Origin: Pseudomonadota bacterium
GTDB taxonomy: Bacteria > Pseudomonadota > Alphaproteobacteria > Rhizobiales > Xanthobacteraceae
Direction of reading: 5' to 3'
Length of the DNA stretch: 18,982 bases
Assembly (NCBI GenBank): GCA_023390955.1
Contig: JAEWBW010000131.1
Location: 1-18,982, forward strand
Under the pieces are notes generated by a model, which saw nothing but the letters and a program-made list of their open reading frames with translations, was not told where the DNA came from and did no database searches. Positions 1 through 7,229 of this stretch are shown here, one piece after another; positions within the stretch are counted from its first letter, which is position 1, and every line of letters starts with the position of its first letter. The position numbers were made by a program, and so were the translations under genes.

Positions 1-1415
1 GCCTTCGACGGCGCGATGCCGCAGGCCTCGATGTAGCAGGACACGCCGATGCCGCGCAGCTTGCCGTCGGCCTTCGCCTTGGCCTTGCGGCCTGCGAAGC
101 CGGCATAGTCGATCGCCTTCATCGCCGCGTCGAGCGAGGCGTTAAAGTCGCCGACGTCGTAGGCCATGATGACGGGCGTCTGGTACGGGAACTGGGTGAT
201 GAAGTTCTTGCGGCGCAGTTCGGCCGGGTCGACCTTCAACTGCCGCGCTGCCGTCTCCATCATCCGTTCGAGCAGATAGCTCGCCTCGGGGCGGCCTGCG
301 CCGCGATAGGCGTCGACCGGCGTGGTGTTGGTGTAGACGCCGATCACCTCGGCATGGATCGCCGGGATGATGTACTGGCCCGACAGCAGTGTCGCGTAGA
401 GATAGGTCGGCACCGCCGAGGAGAACAGCGACATGTAGGCGCCGAAATTGGCGTAGGTCTTCACCTTCAGGCCGGTGATCTTGTTGTTGGCGTCGAACGC
501 CATCTCGGCATGGGTGACGTGGTCACGGCCATGCGCGTCGGTGAGGAAGGCCTCGGTGCGGTCGCTGGTCCACTTCACGGGGACGCCGGTCTTCTTGGAG
601 GCCCACAGCGCCACCATTTCTTCCGGATAGATGTAGATCTTCGAGCCGAAGCCGCCGCCGACATCAGGGGCGATCACGCGGAGCTTGTGCTCGGGCGCGA
701 TGTTGTAGAACGCCGACAGCACCAGGCGCGCGACATGCGGGTTCTGCGATGTCGTGTAGAGCGTGTAGTGCTCCTCGGCCGTGTCGTAGCTGGCGATTGC
801 CGAGCGCGGCTCCATCGGGTTCGGGGCCAGGCGGTTGTTGGTGAGGTCCAGCTTCACCACATTGGCGGCCTTGGCGAAGGCGTCGTTCGCAGCACCCTCG
901 TCGCCGATCACCCAGTCGTAGACCTGGTTGCCGGGAGCTTCGGGGTGGAGCTGGGGCGCGCCGGACTTGATCGCGGCGTGCACGTCGGCGACCGCCGGCA
1001 GCTCTTCATAGTCGACGACCACGGCCTCGGCCGCGTCGCGCGCCAGATTCTTGCTTTCGGCGATCAAGACCGCGACGGCCTGGCCCACGAAGCGCACCGT
1101 GTCCGGCGCCATCGCCGGCCATGCGCCCATCTTCATCGGGCTGCCGTCCTTGGAGGTGATGGCCCAGCCGCAGATGAGGTTGCCGACCTTGTCCTCGACC
1201 AATTCCTTGCCGTTGAGAACGGCGACGACGCCCGGCATCTTCAACGCGGCGGAGGCGTCGATGCCCTTGACCTTGGCGTGGGCATGGGGGCTGCGGACGA
1301 AATGGGCGTAGGTCATGCCCTGAAGCTTGATATCGTCGACGTAACGGCCCTTGCCGGTAATGAAACGCTTGTCTTCCTTGCGCACGACGCTTGCGCCGAT
1401 GCCTTCAACACCCAT
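1..1415 (-). CDS. coxL: Form II CO-dehydrogenase-like large subunit (molybdopterin-binding), partial
   Basis: This is the molybdenum-cofactor-binding large subunit of an aerobic carbon-monoxide-dehydrogenase/xanthine-oxidase-family hydroxylase. 471 codons from the N-terminus are visible and the frame is open to the left edge, so roughly the last 300 residues of a usual ~780-residue protein are missing. The protein starts MGVEGIGASVVRKED; the ATG is preceded by GGGAGGA. A GGGFG cofactor-contact motif lies near residue 252. The active-site loop reads AYRGAGR (residues 369-375), not the AYRCSFR of proven form I CO dehydrogenase, whose Cys carries copper. AYRGAGR is the form II signature. It lies 86 bp downstream of coxS in the same direction; a medium FAD subunit (coxM) would be expected beyond the edge. 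Family membership is very sure. CO as the physiological substrate is not, because form II enzymes may have other substrates. Confidence 0.93.
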   Translation of the reverse strand, partial: MGVEGIGASVVRKEDKRFITGKGRYVDDIKLQGMTYAHFVRSPHAHAKVKGIDASAALKMPGVVAVLNGKELVEDKVGNLICGWAITSKDGSPMKMGAWPAMAPDTVRFVGQAVAVLIAESKNLARDAAEAVVVDYEELPAVADVHAAIKSGAPQLHPEAPGNQVYDWVIGDEGAANDAFAKAANVVKLDLTNNRLAPNPMEPRSAIASYDTAEEHYTLYTTSQNPHVARLVLSAFYNIAPEHKLRVIAPDVGGGFGSKIYIYPEEMVALWASKKTGVPVKWTSDRTEAFLTDAHGRDHVTHAEMAFDANNKITGLKVKTYANFGAYMSLFSSAVPTYLYATLLSGQYIIPAIHAEVIGVYTNTTPVDAYRGAGRPEASYLLERMMETAARQLKVDPAELRRKNFITQFPYQTPVIMAYDVGDFNASLDAAMKAIDYAGFAGRKAKAKADGKLRGIGVSCYIEACGIAPSK

Positions 1416-1501
1416 GTCCTGTCCTCCCGACTGGAATTTTGTTGACCCGCGCTTTCCATCGAAAGCGGCGGTGCGATGTGTTCGATAGGGCTAAGTCGCC
1501 G

Positions 1502-1987
1502 TTACTCGGCGGCCTGCGAGACCTTCATGCGGCCGGCCGCATCCAGCACCGCCTTGACGATGTTGTGGTAGCCGGTACAGCGGCAGATGTTGCCTTCGAG
1601 CTCCTGGCGGACGGTCTCTTCATCGAGCTGGCCGCCGTGGCGGTGCACGATGTCGATCGCCGACATGATCATGCCCGGGGTGCAGTAGCCGCACTGAAGG
1701 CCGTGATTGTCGCGGAAGGCGGCCTGCATCGGATGCAGCTCGTCGCCCTTGGCGATGCCCTCGATGGTGGTGATGGTCGAACCGTTGGCCTGGCCGGCCA
1801 GCGTGGTGCAGGACTTCACCGCCCGGCCGTCAATATGCACGACACAGGCGCCGCACTGGCTGGTGTCGCAACCGACATGGGTCCCGGTGAGGTTGAGGTG
1901 GTCGCGCAGCAGATGGACCAGCAGGGTGCGGTCCTCGACATCGACAGAGACGGCTTTGCCGTTCACCGTCAGCTTGACTGTAGACAC
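1502..1987 (-). CDS. coxS: CO-dehydrogenase-like small subunit, [2Fe-2S] protein
   Basis: This is the small iron-sulfur subunit that passes electrons from the molybdenum site of the large subunit to the FAD subunit. It is 161 aa, the normal size for CoxS. The N-terminal plant-type ferredoxin domain has Cys40, Cys45, Cys48 and Cys60 (CDTSQCGACVVHIDG region). The C-terminal helical domain has the second cluster, Cys99/Cys102 (QCGYCTPGM) and Cys135/Cys137 (NICRCTGY). All eight ligands are present. The start is GTG at 1987, chosen because GGGAGGA lies a few bases upstream and the protein then begins MSTVKLTVNGK as in the family. It is first in the operon, transcribed leftward into coxL, with the control region at 1988-2349. 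Confidence 0.95.
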   Translation of the reverse strand: MSTVKLTVNGKAVSVDVEDRTLLVHLLRDHLNLTGTHVGCDTSQCGACVVHIDGRAVKSCTTLAGQANGSTITTIEGIAKGDELHPMQAAFRDNHGLQCGYCTPGMIMSAIDIVHRHGGQLDEETVRQELEGNICRCTGYHNIVKAVLDAAGRMKVSQAAE

Positions 1988-2015
1988 GTGAAGTCCTCCC
2001 GGGATGATTTTGATT

Positions 2016-2031
2016 GTTTCTAATTAGAGAC
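2016..2031. promoter_or_regulatory. Imperfect 16-bp palindrome upstream of coxS
   Basis: GTTTCTAATTAGAGAC is a near-perfect palindrome (7 of 8 pairs) in an AT-rich patch, about 30-45 bp upstream of the coxS GTG. At that distance it could overlap the core promoter or serve as an operator for the cox genes. No regulator is identifiable, so function is inferred only from position and symmetry. Confidence 0.3.
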
Positions 2032-2131
2032 AGCGGCCCGGAACTTTGCAACTAGGATTTTGGTCGCTGCGACCGCGGACACCGTCACGCAAAAGTCATT
2101 GATCGCCTTGGCAAAGCAGCTCTCGCGGCCA

Positions 2132-2148
2132 CGTTCGACGATCGAACG
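2132..2148. promoter_or_regulatory. Perfect 17-bp inverted repeat in the cox/chemoreceptor divergent region
   Basis: CGTTCGACGATCGAACG has two perfect 7-base arms around a 3-base centre. It sits about 145 bp upstream of coxS and 200 bp upstream of the first receptor gene. The symmetry suits a dimeric repressor or activator, but the binding protein is unknown. Confidence 0.35.
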
Positions 2149-2205
2149 GACCGATAGCTACGAGACGCAAGTATGGGGACGGCAGGATGCCGGCGGTCAT
2201 CCTCA

Positions 2206-2228
2206 CCGGTCGGCCGTTGGCCGACCGG
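2206..2228. promoter_or_regulatory. Perfect 23-bp inverted repeat upstream of the first chemoreceptor gene
   Basis: The arms CCGGTCGGCC and GGCCGACCGG are exact reverse complements around GTT. The sequence would form a very stable GC hairpin but has no following T-run, so it is not a standard terminator. It could be an operator or a leader structure if transcription of the receptor begins upstream. Together with the sites at 2016 and 2132 it is the main content of the 362-bp gene-free stretch 1988-2349. Confidence 0.35.
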
Positions 2229-2250
2229 ACCAGCGCGGTCAAAAGCCGCA

Positions 2251-2349
2251 GAATTTACCGGCTCTTATCGATTCTGCCTTAGTTTTGCGCATCCGGGACG
2301 GGAGGCGGGGCGCCCCCTGATCGCGGCTGAATTGAAAATGGGGGTTGGA
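2251..2349 (+). promoter_or_regulatory. Upstream block shared with the second chemoreceptor gene
   Basis: The block begins GAATTTACCG, continues with a CTTATC then TTCTGC pattern, and ends in a GC-rich stretch followed by GCGGCTG and a purine-rich ribosome-binding region. The same order of blocks occurs at 4603-4708 before the second receptor. The conservation suggests the promoter was duplicated with the gene and is still under constraint. I cannot assign a sigma factor. Confidence 0.45.
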
Positions 2350-4389
2350 ATGTCCGGGCGTAACGCGTCGCCGTCGAAGCGCACAATATTTCCCACCCTC
2401 CGTTTCCGCGCCAAAATCATCCTCGGCTTCGCCGCGGTGCTGGTGATCTCCGCCGGCAGCATGGCTTTCGCCTATTTCGGCTTCGAGCGGGTGGCGTCGG
2501 GTGTCGGCTCCTATCGCTCCAGCGTCTCGGAGGCCGATCTCGCCCGCAACATCGACCGCGAACTGCTCGGCTATCGCTCGGCAGTGCGCTACTTCGTCGT
2601 CACCGGCAAGGACGACGATTCCAAGGCGGCGCTGGACGCGGAGGCCAGCCTGAAGAACGCCATCGACCAGGCGGTCAAGAGCGCCAAGAACCCGGCGCGG
2701 CAGGACAGTGTCGGCAAGCTCGCCAAGGAGTTTGCCAATTTCTCCGCGACCTTCGCAAAGGTGCTCCAGGCCAAGCGCGAGAGCGCGAACCTGGTTATGA
2801 ACCAGCTCCAGCGCAACGCCAATCTCCTCAAGTACAAGCTCGACGACATCGGCAACAACGCCTCCGACTCCGAGGCCCAGGCGATCGAGTTCGGCACCAA
2901 GCAGGTCAACGCCCAGTTCCAGACCGCGAACGCGGCCGCGACGAACTTCGTGCTGACCTCCGACCAGACGGTCGCCGCCAGCGCGCTGGCGCGGCTGAAA
3001 TTCGTCGAGAACTCGCTCGGTGCGATCTATTCGATGGACGACAAGATCGTCGCCGGCCTGAAGGACGCCAAGGACCTGCTCAAGGCCTATCGCGAATCGC
3101 TGGAGAAGTTGATCGCCAACGCCAAGCTGGTCGACGATCTCGTCACCGAGATGAACGGTTCGGCCGGCGCGATCCGGCAGGGCGCGACCGCCATGAAGGC
3201 CGACCTCGTCGCCGAGCAACAGCGGCTGGAAACCCAATCCGAAGCCACCATCAGTCAGACCGAGCAACTGGTCCTGATGCTGGCCGTCGGCGGCACCCTG
3301 CTCGGCATCGTCCTCGCCTTCCTGCTCGGCACCGGCATCTCGCGGCCCATGATCGCGATGTGCAAGGCGATGCGGGAACTTGCGGCCGGCAATTTCGACG
3401 TCGTGCTGCCGGGTCTCGGCCGCAAGGACGAGATCGGCGAGATGGCCGGCGCGGTCGAAGAGTTCAAGGTTCAGGCGGTTGCCAAGGCGGAGCGTGATGC
3501 CGCGGCTCAGGACGCCCAGAACAAGGAAGCCGGCGCTGCCCGCCGTGCCGAGCTGATCCGCTTTGCCGACGATTTCGAGACCGCGGTCGGCGCCATCGTG
3601 TCGAACGTGTCGGCCTCGGCCGTGCAGCTGGAATCCGCTGCCTCCACGCTGACCCGCACCGCAGAGACCACGCAGTCGTTGTCGAGCCAGGTTGCCGGCG
3701 TCTCCGAGCAGGCGTCCTCCAACATGCAGTCGGTCGCGACCGCGACGGAAGAGCTGTCGGCCTCGGTCGAGGAGATCGGCCGCCAGGTCCGCGATTCCAA
3801 CCGGATTGCCGACGCCGCCGTCGTGCAAGCCAAGGAGACCGACGGCCGCATCGGAAAGCTCTCGCATGCCGCCCAGCAGATCGGCGATGTCGTCAAGCTG
3901 ATCACGGCGATCGCCGAGCAGACCAACCTGCTCGCGCTCAACGCCACCATCGAGGCGGCGCGTGCCGGCGAGGCCGGCCGCGGCTTTGCCGTCGTTGCAA
4001 GCGAGGTGAAGACCCTGGCGAGCCAGACTGCGAAGGCGACCGACGAGATTTCCTCGCACATCGCCGGGATGCAGGGCGCGACCGCCGAGTCCGTAGCTGC
4101 GATCAAGGAGATCGGCTCGACCATCGGCCAGATCTCGACGATTGCGACCTCAATCGCCAGCGCTGTCGAGCAGCAAGGCGCCGCCACGCAGGAGATCGCC
4201 CGCAGCGTCCAGACGGTCGCCCAGGGCACGCAGGCCGCCGCCACCGACATCGGCCAGGTCAACCGCGGCGCCGCCGAAACCGGCTCCGCCTCGGAAGAGG
4301 TCCTGAACTCCGCCAAGACCCTCTCCAGCGAAAGCACGCGCCTCCGCGCCGAGCTCGACCGCTTCATGGCGAATATCAGGGCGGCGTAA
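2350..4389 (+). CDS. Methyl-accepting chemotaxis protein with long helical periplasmic sensor (tandem copy 1)
   Basis: This is an inner-membrane chemoreceptor that would control the CheA/CheW kinase complex. The protein is 679 aa from ATG 2350. This start is preferred to in-frame upstream ATGs because the copy 2 start aligns there, after a G-rich ribosome-binding stretch. Order: cytoplasmic Arg/Lys-rich N-terminus; TM1 ~22-44; ~260-residue all-helical periplasmic region resembling helical bimodular (HBM) sensors; TM2 ~306-328; HAMP (from ISRPMIAMCKAM); linker; coiled-coil signalling domain whose conserved hairpin tip is at ~523-554 (EQTNLLALNATIEAARAGEA). It ends FMANIRAA with no NWETF-like CheR/CheB tether. 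The ligand is unknown. From TM2 onward it is nearly identical to the next gene, whereas the sensor is not. Family assignment is very sure; the HBM label is inferred from length and the DLAR..DREL..Y pattern. Confidence 0.95.
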   Translation: MSGRNASPSKRTIFPTLRFRAKIILGFAAVLVISAGSMAFAYFGFERVASGVGSYRSSVSEADLARNIDRELLGYRSAVRYFVVTGKDDDSKAALDAEASLKNAIDQAVKSAKNPARQDSVGKLAKEFANFSATFAKVLQAKRESANLVMNQLQRNANLLKYKLDDIGNNASDSEAQAIEFGTKQVNAQFQTANAAATNFVLTSDQTVAASALARLKFVENSLGAIYSMDDKIVAGLKDAKDLLKAYRESLEKLIANAKLVDDLVTEMNGSAGAIRQGATAMKADLVAEQQRLETQSEATISQTEQLVLMLAVGGTLLGIVLAFLLGTGISRPMIAMCKAMRELAAGNFDVVLPGLGRKDEIGEMAGAVEEFKVQAVAKAERDAAAQDAQNKEAGAARRAELIRFADDFETAVGAIVSNVSASAVQLESAASTLTRTAETTQSLSSQVAGVSEQASSNMQSVATATEELSASVEEIGRQVRDSNRIADAAVVQAKETDGRIGKLSHAAQQIGDVVKLITAIAEQTNLLALNATIEAARAGEAGRGFAVVASEVKTLASQTAKATDEISSHIAGMQGATAESVAAIKEIGSTIGQISTIATSIASAVEQQGAATQEIARSVQTVAQGTQAAATDIGQVNRGAAETGSASEEVLNSAKTLSSESTRLRAELDRFMANIRAA

Positions 4390-4402
4390 GGGCGTCTCTC
4401 CA

Positions 4403-4548
4403 TCGTCGTCCTGGCGAAAGCCAGGACCCATTACCCCAGGCTTGAGTTGTCGCGCGAGCTGGAAGTTGTCAGCCTTCGCCAAACTACTCCCTTTGGTAAT
4501 GGGTCCTGGATCGGCGCTCCGCTTCTCTACGCTTGTCCAGGACGACGA
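4403..4548. repeat. Nested palindromic intergenic repeat element
   Basis: Outer arms TCGTCGTCCTGG (4403-4414) and CCAGGACGACGA (4537-4548) are perfect complements. Inner arms CCAGGACCCATTACC (4421-4435) and GGTAATGGGTCCTGG (4495-4509) are a perfect 15-base pair. The left end also folds alone as GTCCTGGC-GAAA-GCCAGGAC (4408-4427), an 8-bp stem with a GAAA loop, 18 bp after the first receptor's stop codon. That hairpin could serve as a terminator although no T-run follows. The motif CGTCGTCCTGGCGAAAGCCAGG is, from memory, a very common dispersed intergenic palindrome in Bradyrhizobium and Rhodopseudomonas genomes. The element fills most of the 319-bp gap between the two receptors. Confidence 0.8.
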
Positions 4549-4602
4549 CTGAATTTGCGTAGCTCGCCCGCCCCGCGACCCACCGCAAGTTGCGCCGGCG
4601 CC

Positions 4603-4708
4603 GAATTTACCGCGGCTTATCCTTTCTGCTTTACCCTGCTGGCCGAGTCAGGGAGCGGGCTGCTCCCGGATTGCGGCTGGATGTCCGCAGGTGACAAGGG
4701 GTGGGGCT
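4603..4708 (+). promoter_or_regulatory. Upstream block of second chemoreceptor, homologous to that of the first
   Basis: It starts GAATTTACCG and repeats the CTTATC / TTCTGC / TTA pattern and the terminal GCGGCTG of 2251-2349. It ends in GGGGTGGGGCT directly before the ATG at 4709. The 2352-bp distance between the two blocks nearly equals the 2350-bp distance between the two stop codons, so promoter and gene duplicated as one unit. Confidence 0.45.
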
Positions 4709-6739
4709 ATGACCGTCAAGGCGAAGAAGAGCGCGATTTTTCCGACCCTCAGGTTCCGCGCAAAGATCATCCTCGGCTTTGCCGCGGTGCTGGTCATCCT
4801 GGCGGGCAGCATGGCATTCGCCTATCTCGGCTTCGAGCGGATCGCCGGTGCGGTCGAATCCTATCGGACCAGTGTCTCCGAGGCCGATCTCGCCCGGACC
4901 GTGGATCGCGAGCTGATCTCCTATCAATCGCTGGCGCGCGCCTACACGCTCACGGGTGCTGCCGATGACGAGACCGCGGCCAAGACGGCCGAAGGCAACC
5001 TCAAATCCGCGATCGAAAAGTCGCTGGCCGCCACCACCGTGCCGGCACGGCGCGAGCAGGTAGGCAAGCTGCAGCAGGAATTCCAGGCCTTTGCGAAGGT
5101 CTTCACCGATATCGTCGCGGTGACGCGCGACAACACCAAGATCGCGGGCGATGAGCTGAATGCCGTCGGCAACAAGATCCGCTTCAAGTTCGACGATCTT
5201 TCCGACACGGCGGCCCTGGCCGGTCTGTCGTCGGTGCAGACGACCGCCAAGGACATCACCTCGCAGTACCTTGCCGTCTCGACCTCGGTCAGCGCCTTTG
5301 TCGCCAAGCCCGAGCCGAAAACCTCCGACGGCATCGTCGCGCGCATCAAGTTCCTGGAGACCCTGCTGGTCTCGATCTATGCCAACGACCAGAAGATCAC
5401 CCAGCGCGTTACCGAGATCAACGATCTCCTGAAGCAATACCGCGCGTCCTTCGCAAAGCTGTCCGACAACGTGAAGACGATCGCCAAGATGAATGGCGAG
5501 ATGACCAAGTCGGCCGCGACCATTCTCAAGCTGTCCAGCGTACTGCGCTCCGAGCTCACCGCCGACCAGCAGCGTATCGAGACCGAAACCCGTACGACGA
5601 TCAGCGACACCGAGAGCTTCATCCTGATGCTGGCGCTTGGCGGAGTCATCGTCGGACTCGTCTGGGCCCTGCTGCTCGGCAATGGCATCTCGCGGCCGAT
5701 GATCGCGATGTGCAAGGCGATGCGGGAGCTGGCCTCCGGCAATTTCGACGTCGTGCTGCCCGGCCTCGGCCGCAAGGACGAGATCGGCGACATGGCCGGC
5801 GCGGTCGAAGAGTTCAAGGTTCAGGCCGTCGCCAAGGCCGAGCGTGATGCTGCCGCGCACGAAGCGCAGAACAAGGAAGCCGGCGCTGCCCGCCGTGCCG
5901 AACTGATCCGCTTCGCCGACGACTTCGAATCCGCGGTCGGCGCCATCGTGTCGAACGTGTCGGCCTCGGCTGTCCAGCTAGAATCGGCGGCTTCGACGCT
6001 GACCCGCACCGCCGAGACCACGCAGTCGCTGTCGAGCCAGGTCGCCGGCGTCTCCGAGCAGGCGTCGGCCAACATGCAATCGGTTGCGACCGCCACTGAA
6101 GAGCTGTCTGCCTCGGTCGAAGAGATCGGCCGCCAGGTTCGCGACTCCAACCGCATCGCGGATGCTGCCGTGGTTCAGGCGAAGGAAACCGACGGCCGCA
6201 TCGGAAAACTGTCGCATGCCGCCCAGCAGATCGGCGATGTCGTCAAACTGATCACGGCGATCGCCGAGCAGACCAATCTGCTCGCGCTCAACGCCACCAT
6301 CGAGGCGGCGCGCGCTGGCGAGGCCGGTCGCGGCTTTGCGGTGGTCGCGAGCGAGGTGAAGACGCTGGCGAGCCAGACCGCGAAGGCGACCGACGAGATT
6401 TCCTCGCACATCGCCGGGATGCAGGGTGCGACCGCGGAGTCGGTTGCCGCGATCAAGGAGATCGGCTCAACTATCGGCCAGATCTCGACCATCGCCACCT
6501 CGATCTCCACGGCCGTCACGCAGCAGGGCACCGCGACGCAGGAGATCGCCCGCAGCGTTCAGACCGTGGCGCAGGGCACGCAGGCCGCCGCCAACGATAT
6601 CGGCCAGGTCAACCGCGGCGCCGCCGAGACCGGCTCTGCCTCGGAAGAGGTTCTGAACTCCGCCAAGACCCTCTCCAGCGAAAGCACGCGCCTCCGCGCC
6701 GAACTCGACCGCTTCATGGCGAATATTCGGGCGGCGTAA
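4709..6739 (+). CDS. Methyl-accepting chemotaxis protein with long helical periplasmic sensor (tandem copy 2)
   Basis: The second chemoreceptor is 676 aa from ATG 4709; an in-frame GTG at 4691 has no ribosome site and no counterpart in copy 1. Architecture matches copy 1: TM1 with IFPTLRFRAKIILGFAAVLVI, ~260-residue helical periplasmic sensor, TM2, HAMP, and signalling hairpin with the tip near residues 520-551. After the first dozen residues the two proteins align with no net length change. The cytoplasmic part differs at only about a dozen positions (for example AAGNF/ASGNF, GEM/GDM, EQQGAAT/TQQGTAT). The periplasmic part is much more different, perhaps 35-40% identical by eye. The inference is duplication, sensor divergence for another ligand, and homogenisation or purifying selection on the signalling part. 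It also ends FMANIRAA with no pentapeptide tether. Confidence 0.95.
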   Translation: MTVKAKKSAIFPTLRFRAKIILGFAAVLVILAGSMAFAYLGFERIAGAVESYRTSVSEADLARTVDRELISYQSLARAYTLTGAADDETAAKTAEGNLKSAIEKSLAATTVPARREQVGKLQQEFQAFAKVFTDIVAVTRDNTKIAGDELNAVGNKIRFKFDDLSDTAALAGLSSVQTTAKDITSQYLAVSTSVSAFVAKPEPKTSDGIVARIKFLETLLVSIYANDQKITQRVTEINDLLKQYRASFAKLSDNVKTIAKMNGEMTKSAATILKLSSVLRSELTADQQRIETETRTTISDTESFILMLALGGVIVGLVWALLLGNGISRPMIAMCKAMRELASGNFDVVLPGLGRKDEIGDMAGAVEEFKVQAVAKAERDAAAHEAQNKEAGAARRAELIRFADDFESAVGAIVSNVSASAVQLESAASTLTRTAETTQSLSSQVAGVSEQASANMQSVATATEELSASVEEIGRQVRDSNRIADAAVVQAKETDGRIGKLSHAAQQIGDVVKLITAIAEQTNLLALNATIEAARAGEAGRGFAVVASEVKTLASQTAKATDEISSHIAGMQGATAESVAAIKEIGSTIGQISTIATSISTAVTQQGTATQEIARSVQTVAQGTQAAANDIGQVNRGAAETGSASEEVLNSAKTLSSESTRLRAELDRFMANIRAA

Positions 6740-6789
6740 GGCTCGGCCTTCGCCGGGACGACGACAGAGTTTGACGAACGGCCATCGCC

Positions 6790-7173
6790 TCACTCTCTTC
6801 CGAACGCCCGCTTCAGCTCCACCTTCGCGCGCTCGAGCCGCTTGCGCTGCGCTTCGGGCAATGTCTTGCCCGCGCGATTGATGTAGAAGGTCAGCATCGA
6901 GAGCGCGGAGCGATAGGCGCCGGTCTTGCGGCGTGAGGAATGCTCGGCCGAGCGCTTCAGGGAGGCCGCGATCCGCTTCGCGCTGGTCAGCTTGAACACG
7001 CCCTGCCTGAGATCGAGTGCGTCGCTCTCCTTGGTCACGCGCTGCGACCATCGCTTCGGCGCAGCGCGCTTCGTCGTCTTGCGCGCTGTGGCCGTGCGGG
7101 CGGTCGTCTTCCGTGCCGTCGTCTTGCGTGCTCCGCTGCTGCGGGAATGTGACCGCTTTCTGACGTGAGCCAT
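6790..7173 (-). CDS. DUF3175 protein with basic Ala/Lys/Arg/Thr N-terminal tail
   Basis: This 127-aa protein has no known enzymatic function. Residues ~1-42 are a low-complexity basic tail with repeated ARKTT/ARTAT units, like bacterial histone-H1-type tails, which suggests nucleic-acid or polyanion contact. Residues ~42-127 (WSQRVTKESDALDLRQGVF ... IAASLKRSAEHSS ... SAMSML-like FYINRAGK ... RAKVELKRAFGR) match the DUF3175 family as I know it. The ATG at 7173 follows AAGGAG with a 7-base spacer, so the start is firm. It is convergent with the second receptor (50 bp apart) and divergent from the MFS-otsB-otsA cluster. An EcfG-like promoter points at it from 7225, suggesting a stress-response role. 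Confidence 0.85.
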   Translation of the reverse strand: MAHVRKRSHSRSSGARKTTARKTTARTATARKTTKRAAPKRWSQRVTKESDALDLRQGVFKLTSAKRIAASLKRSAEHSSRRKTGAYRSALSMLTFYINRAGKTLPEAQRKRLERAKVELKRAFGRE

Positions 7174-7200
7174 GCATCAACTCCTTGCTGCTACATCGGA

Positions 7201-7225
7201 AACAGGCGCGCCAGCGTCGGGTTCC
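7201..7225 (-). promoter_or_regulatory. Candidate EcfG-type (general stress) promoter for the DUF3175 gene
   Basis: On the minus strand GGAAC (7225-7221) is followed after 16 bases by TGTT (7204-7201). The EcfG consensus known in alphaproteobacteria is GGAAC-N16/17-CGTT, so the -10 has one mismatch. A transcript starting near 7194 would have a leader of about 20 nt including the AAGGAG ribosome site. Its -35 box lies 4 bp from, and mirrors, the -35 box of the opposite promoter. Confidence 0.5.
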
Positions 7226-7229
7226 TGTT

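Noticed and set aside
354..1445. 363-codon plus-strand frame at the left end
   Set aside because: It is antisense to coxL, whose minus-strand translation shows family motifs throughout.
2239..4059. 606-codon open frame on the minus strand across the first receptor gene
   Set aside because: Its product is Arg/Gly/Leu/Asp-rich with no recognisable motif, mirrors codon positions of a certain chemoreceptor gene, and is a typical antisense shadow in high-GC DNA.
6744..6755. CGGC-CTTC-GCCG after the second receptor as a terminator
   Set aside because: A 4-bp stem without a T-run is too weak; it looks like a fragment of the dispersed palindrome.
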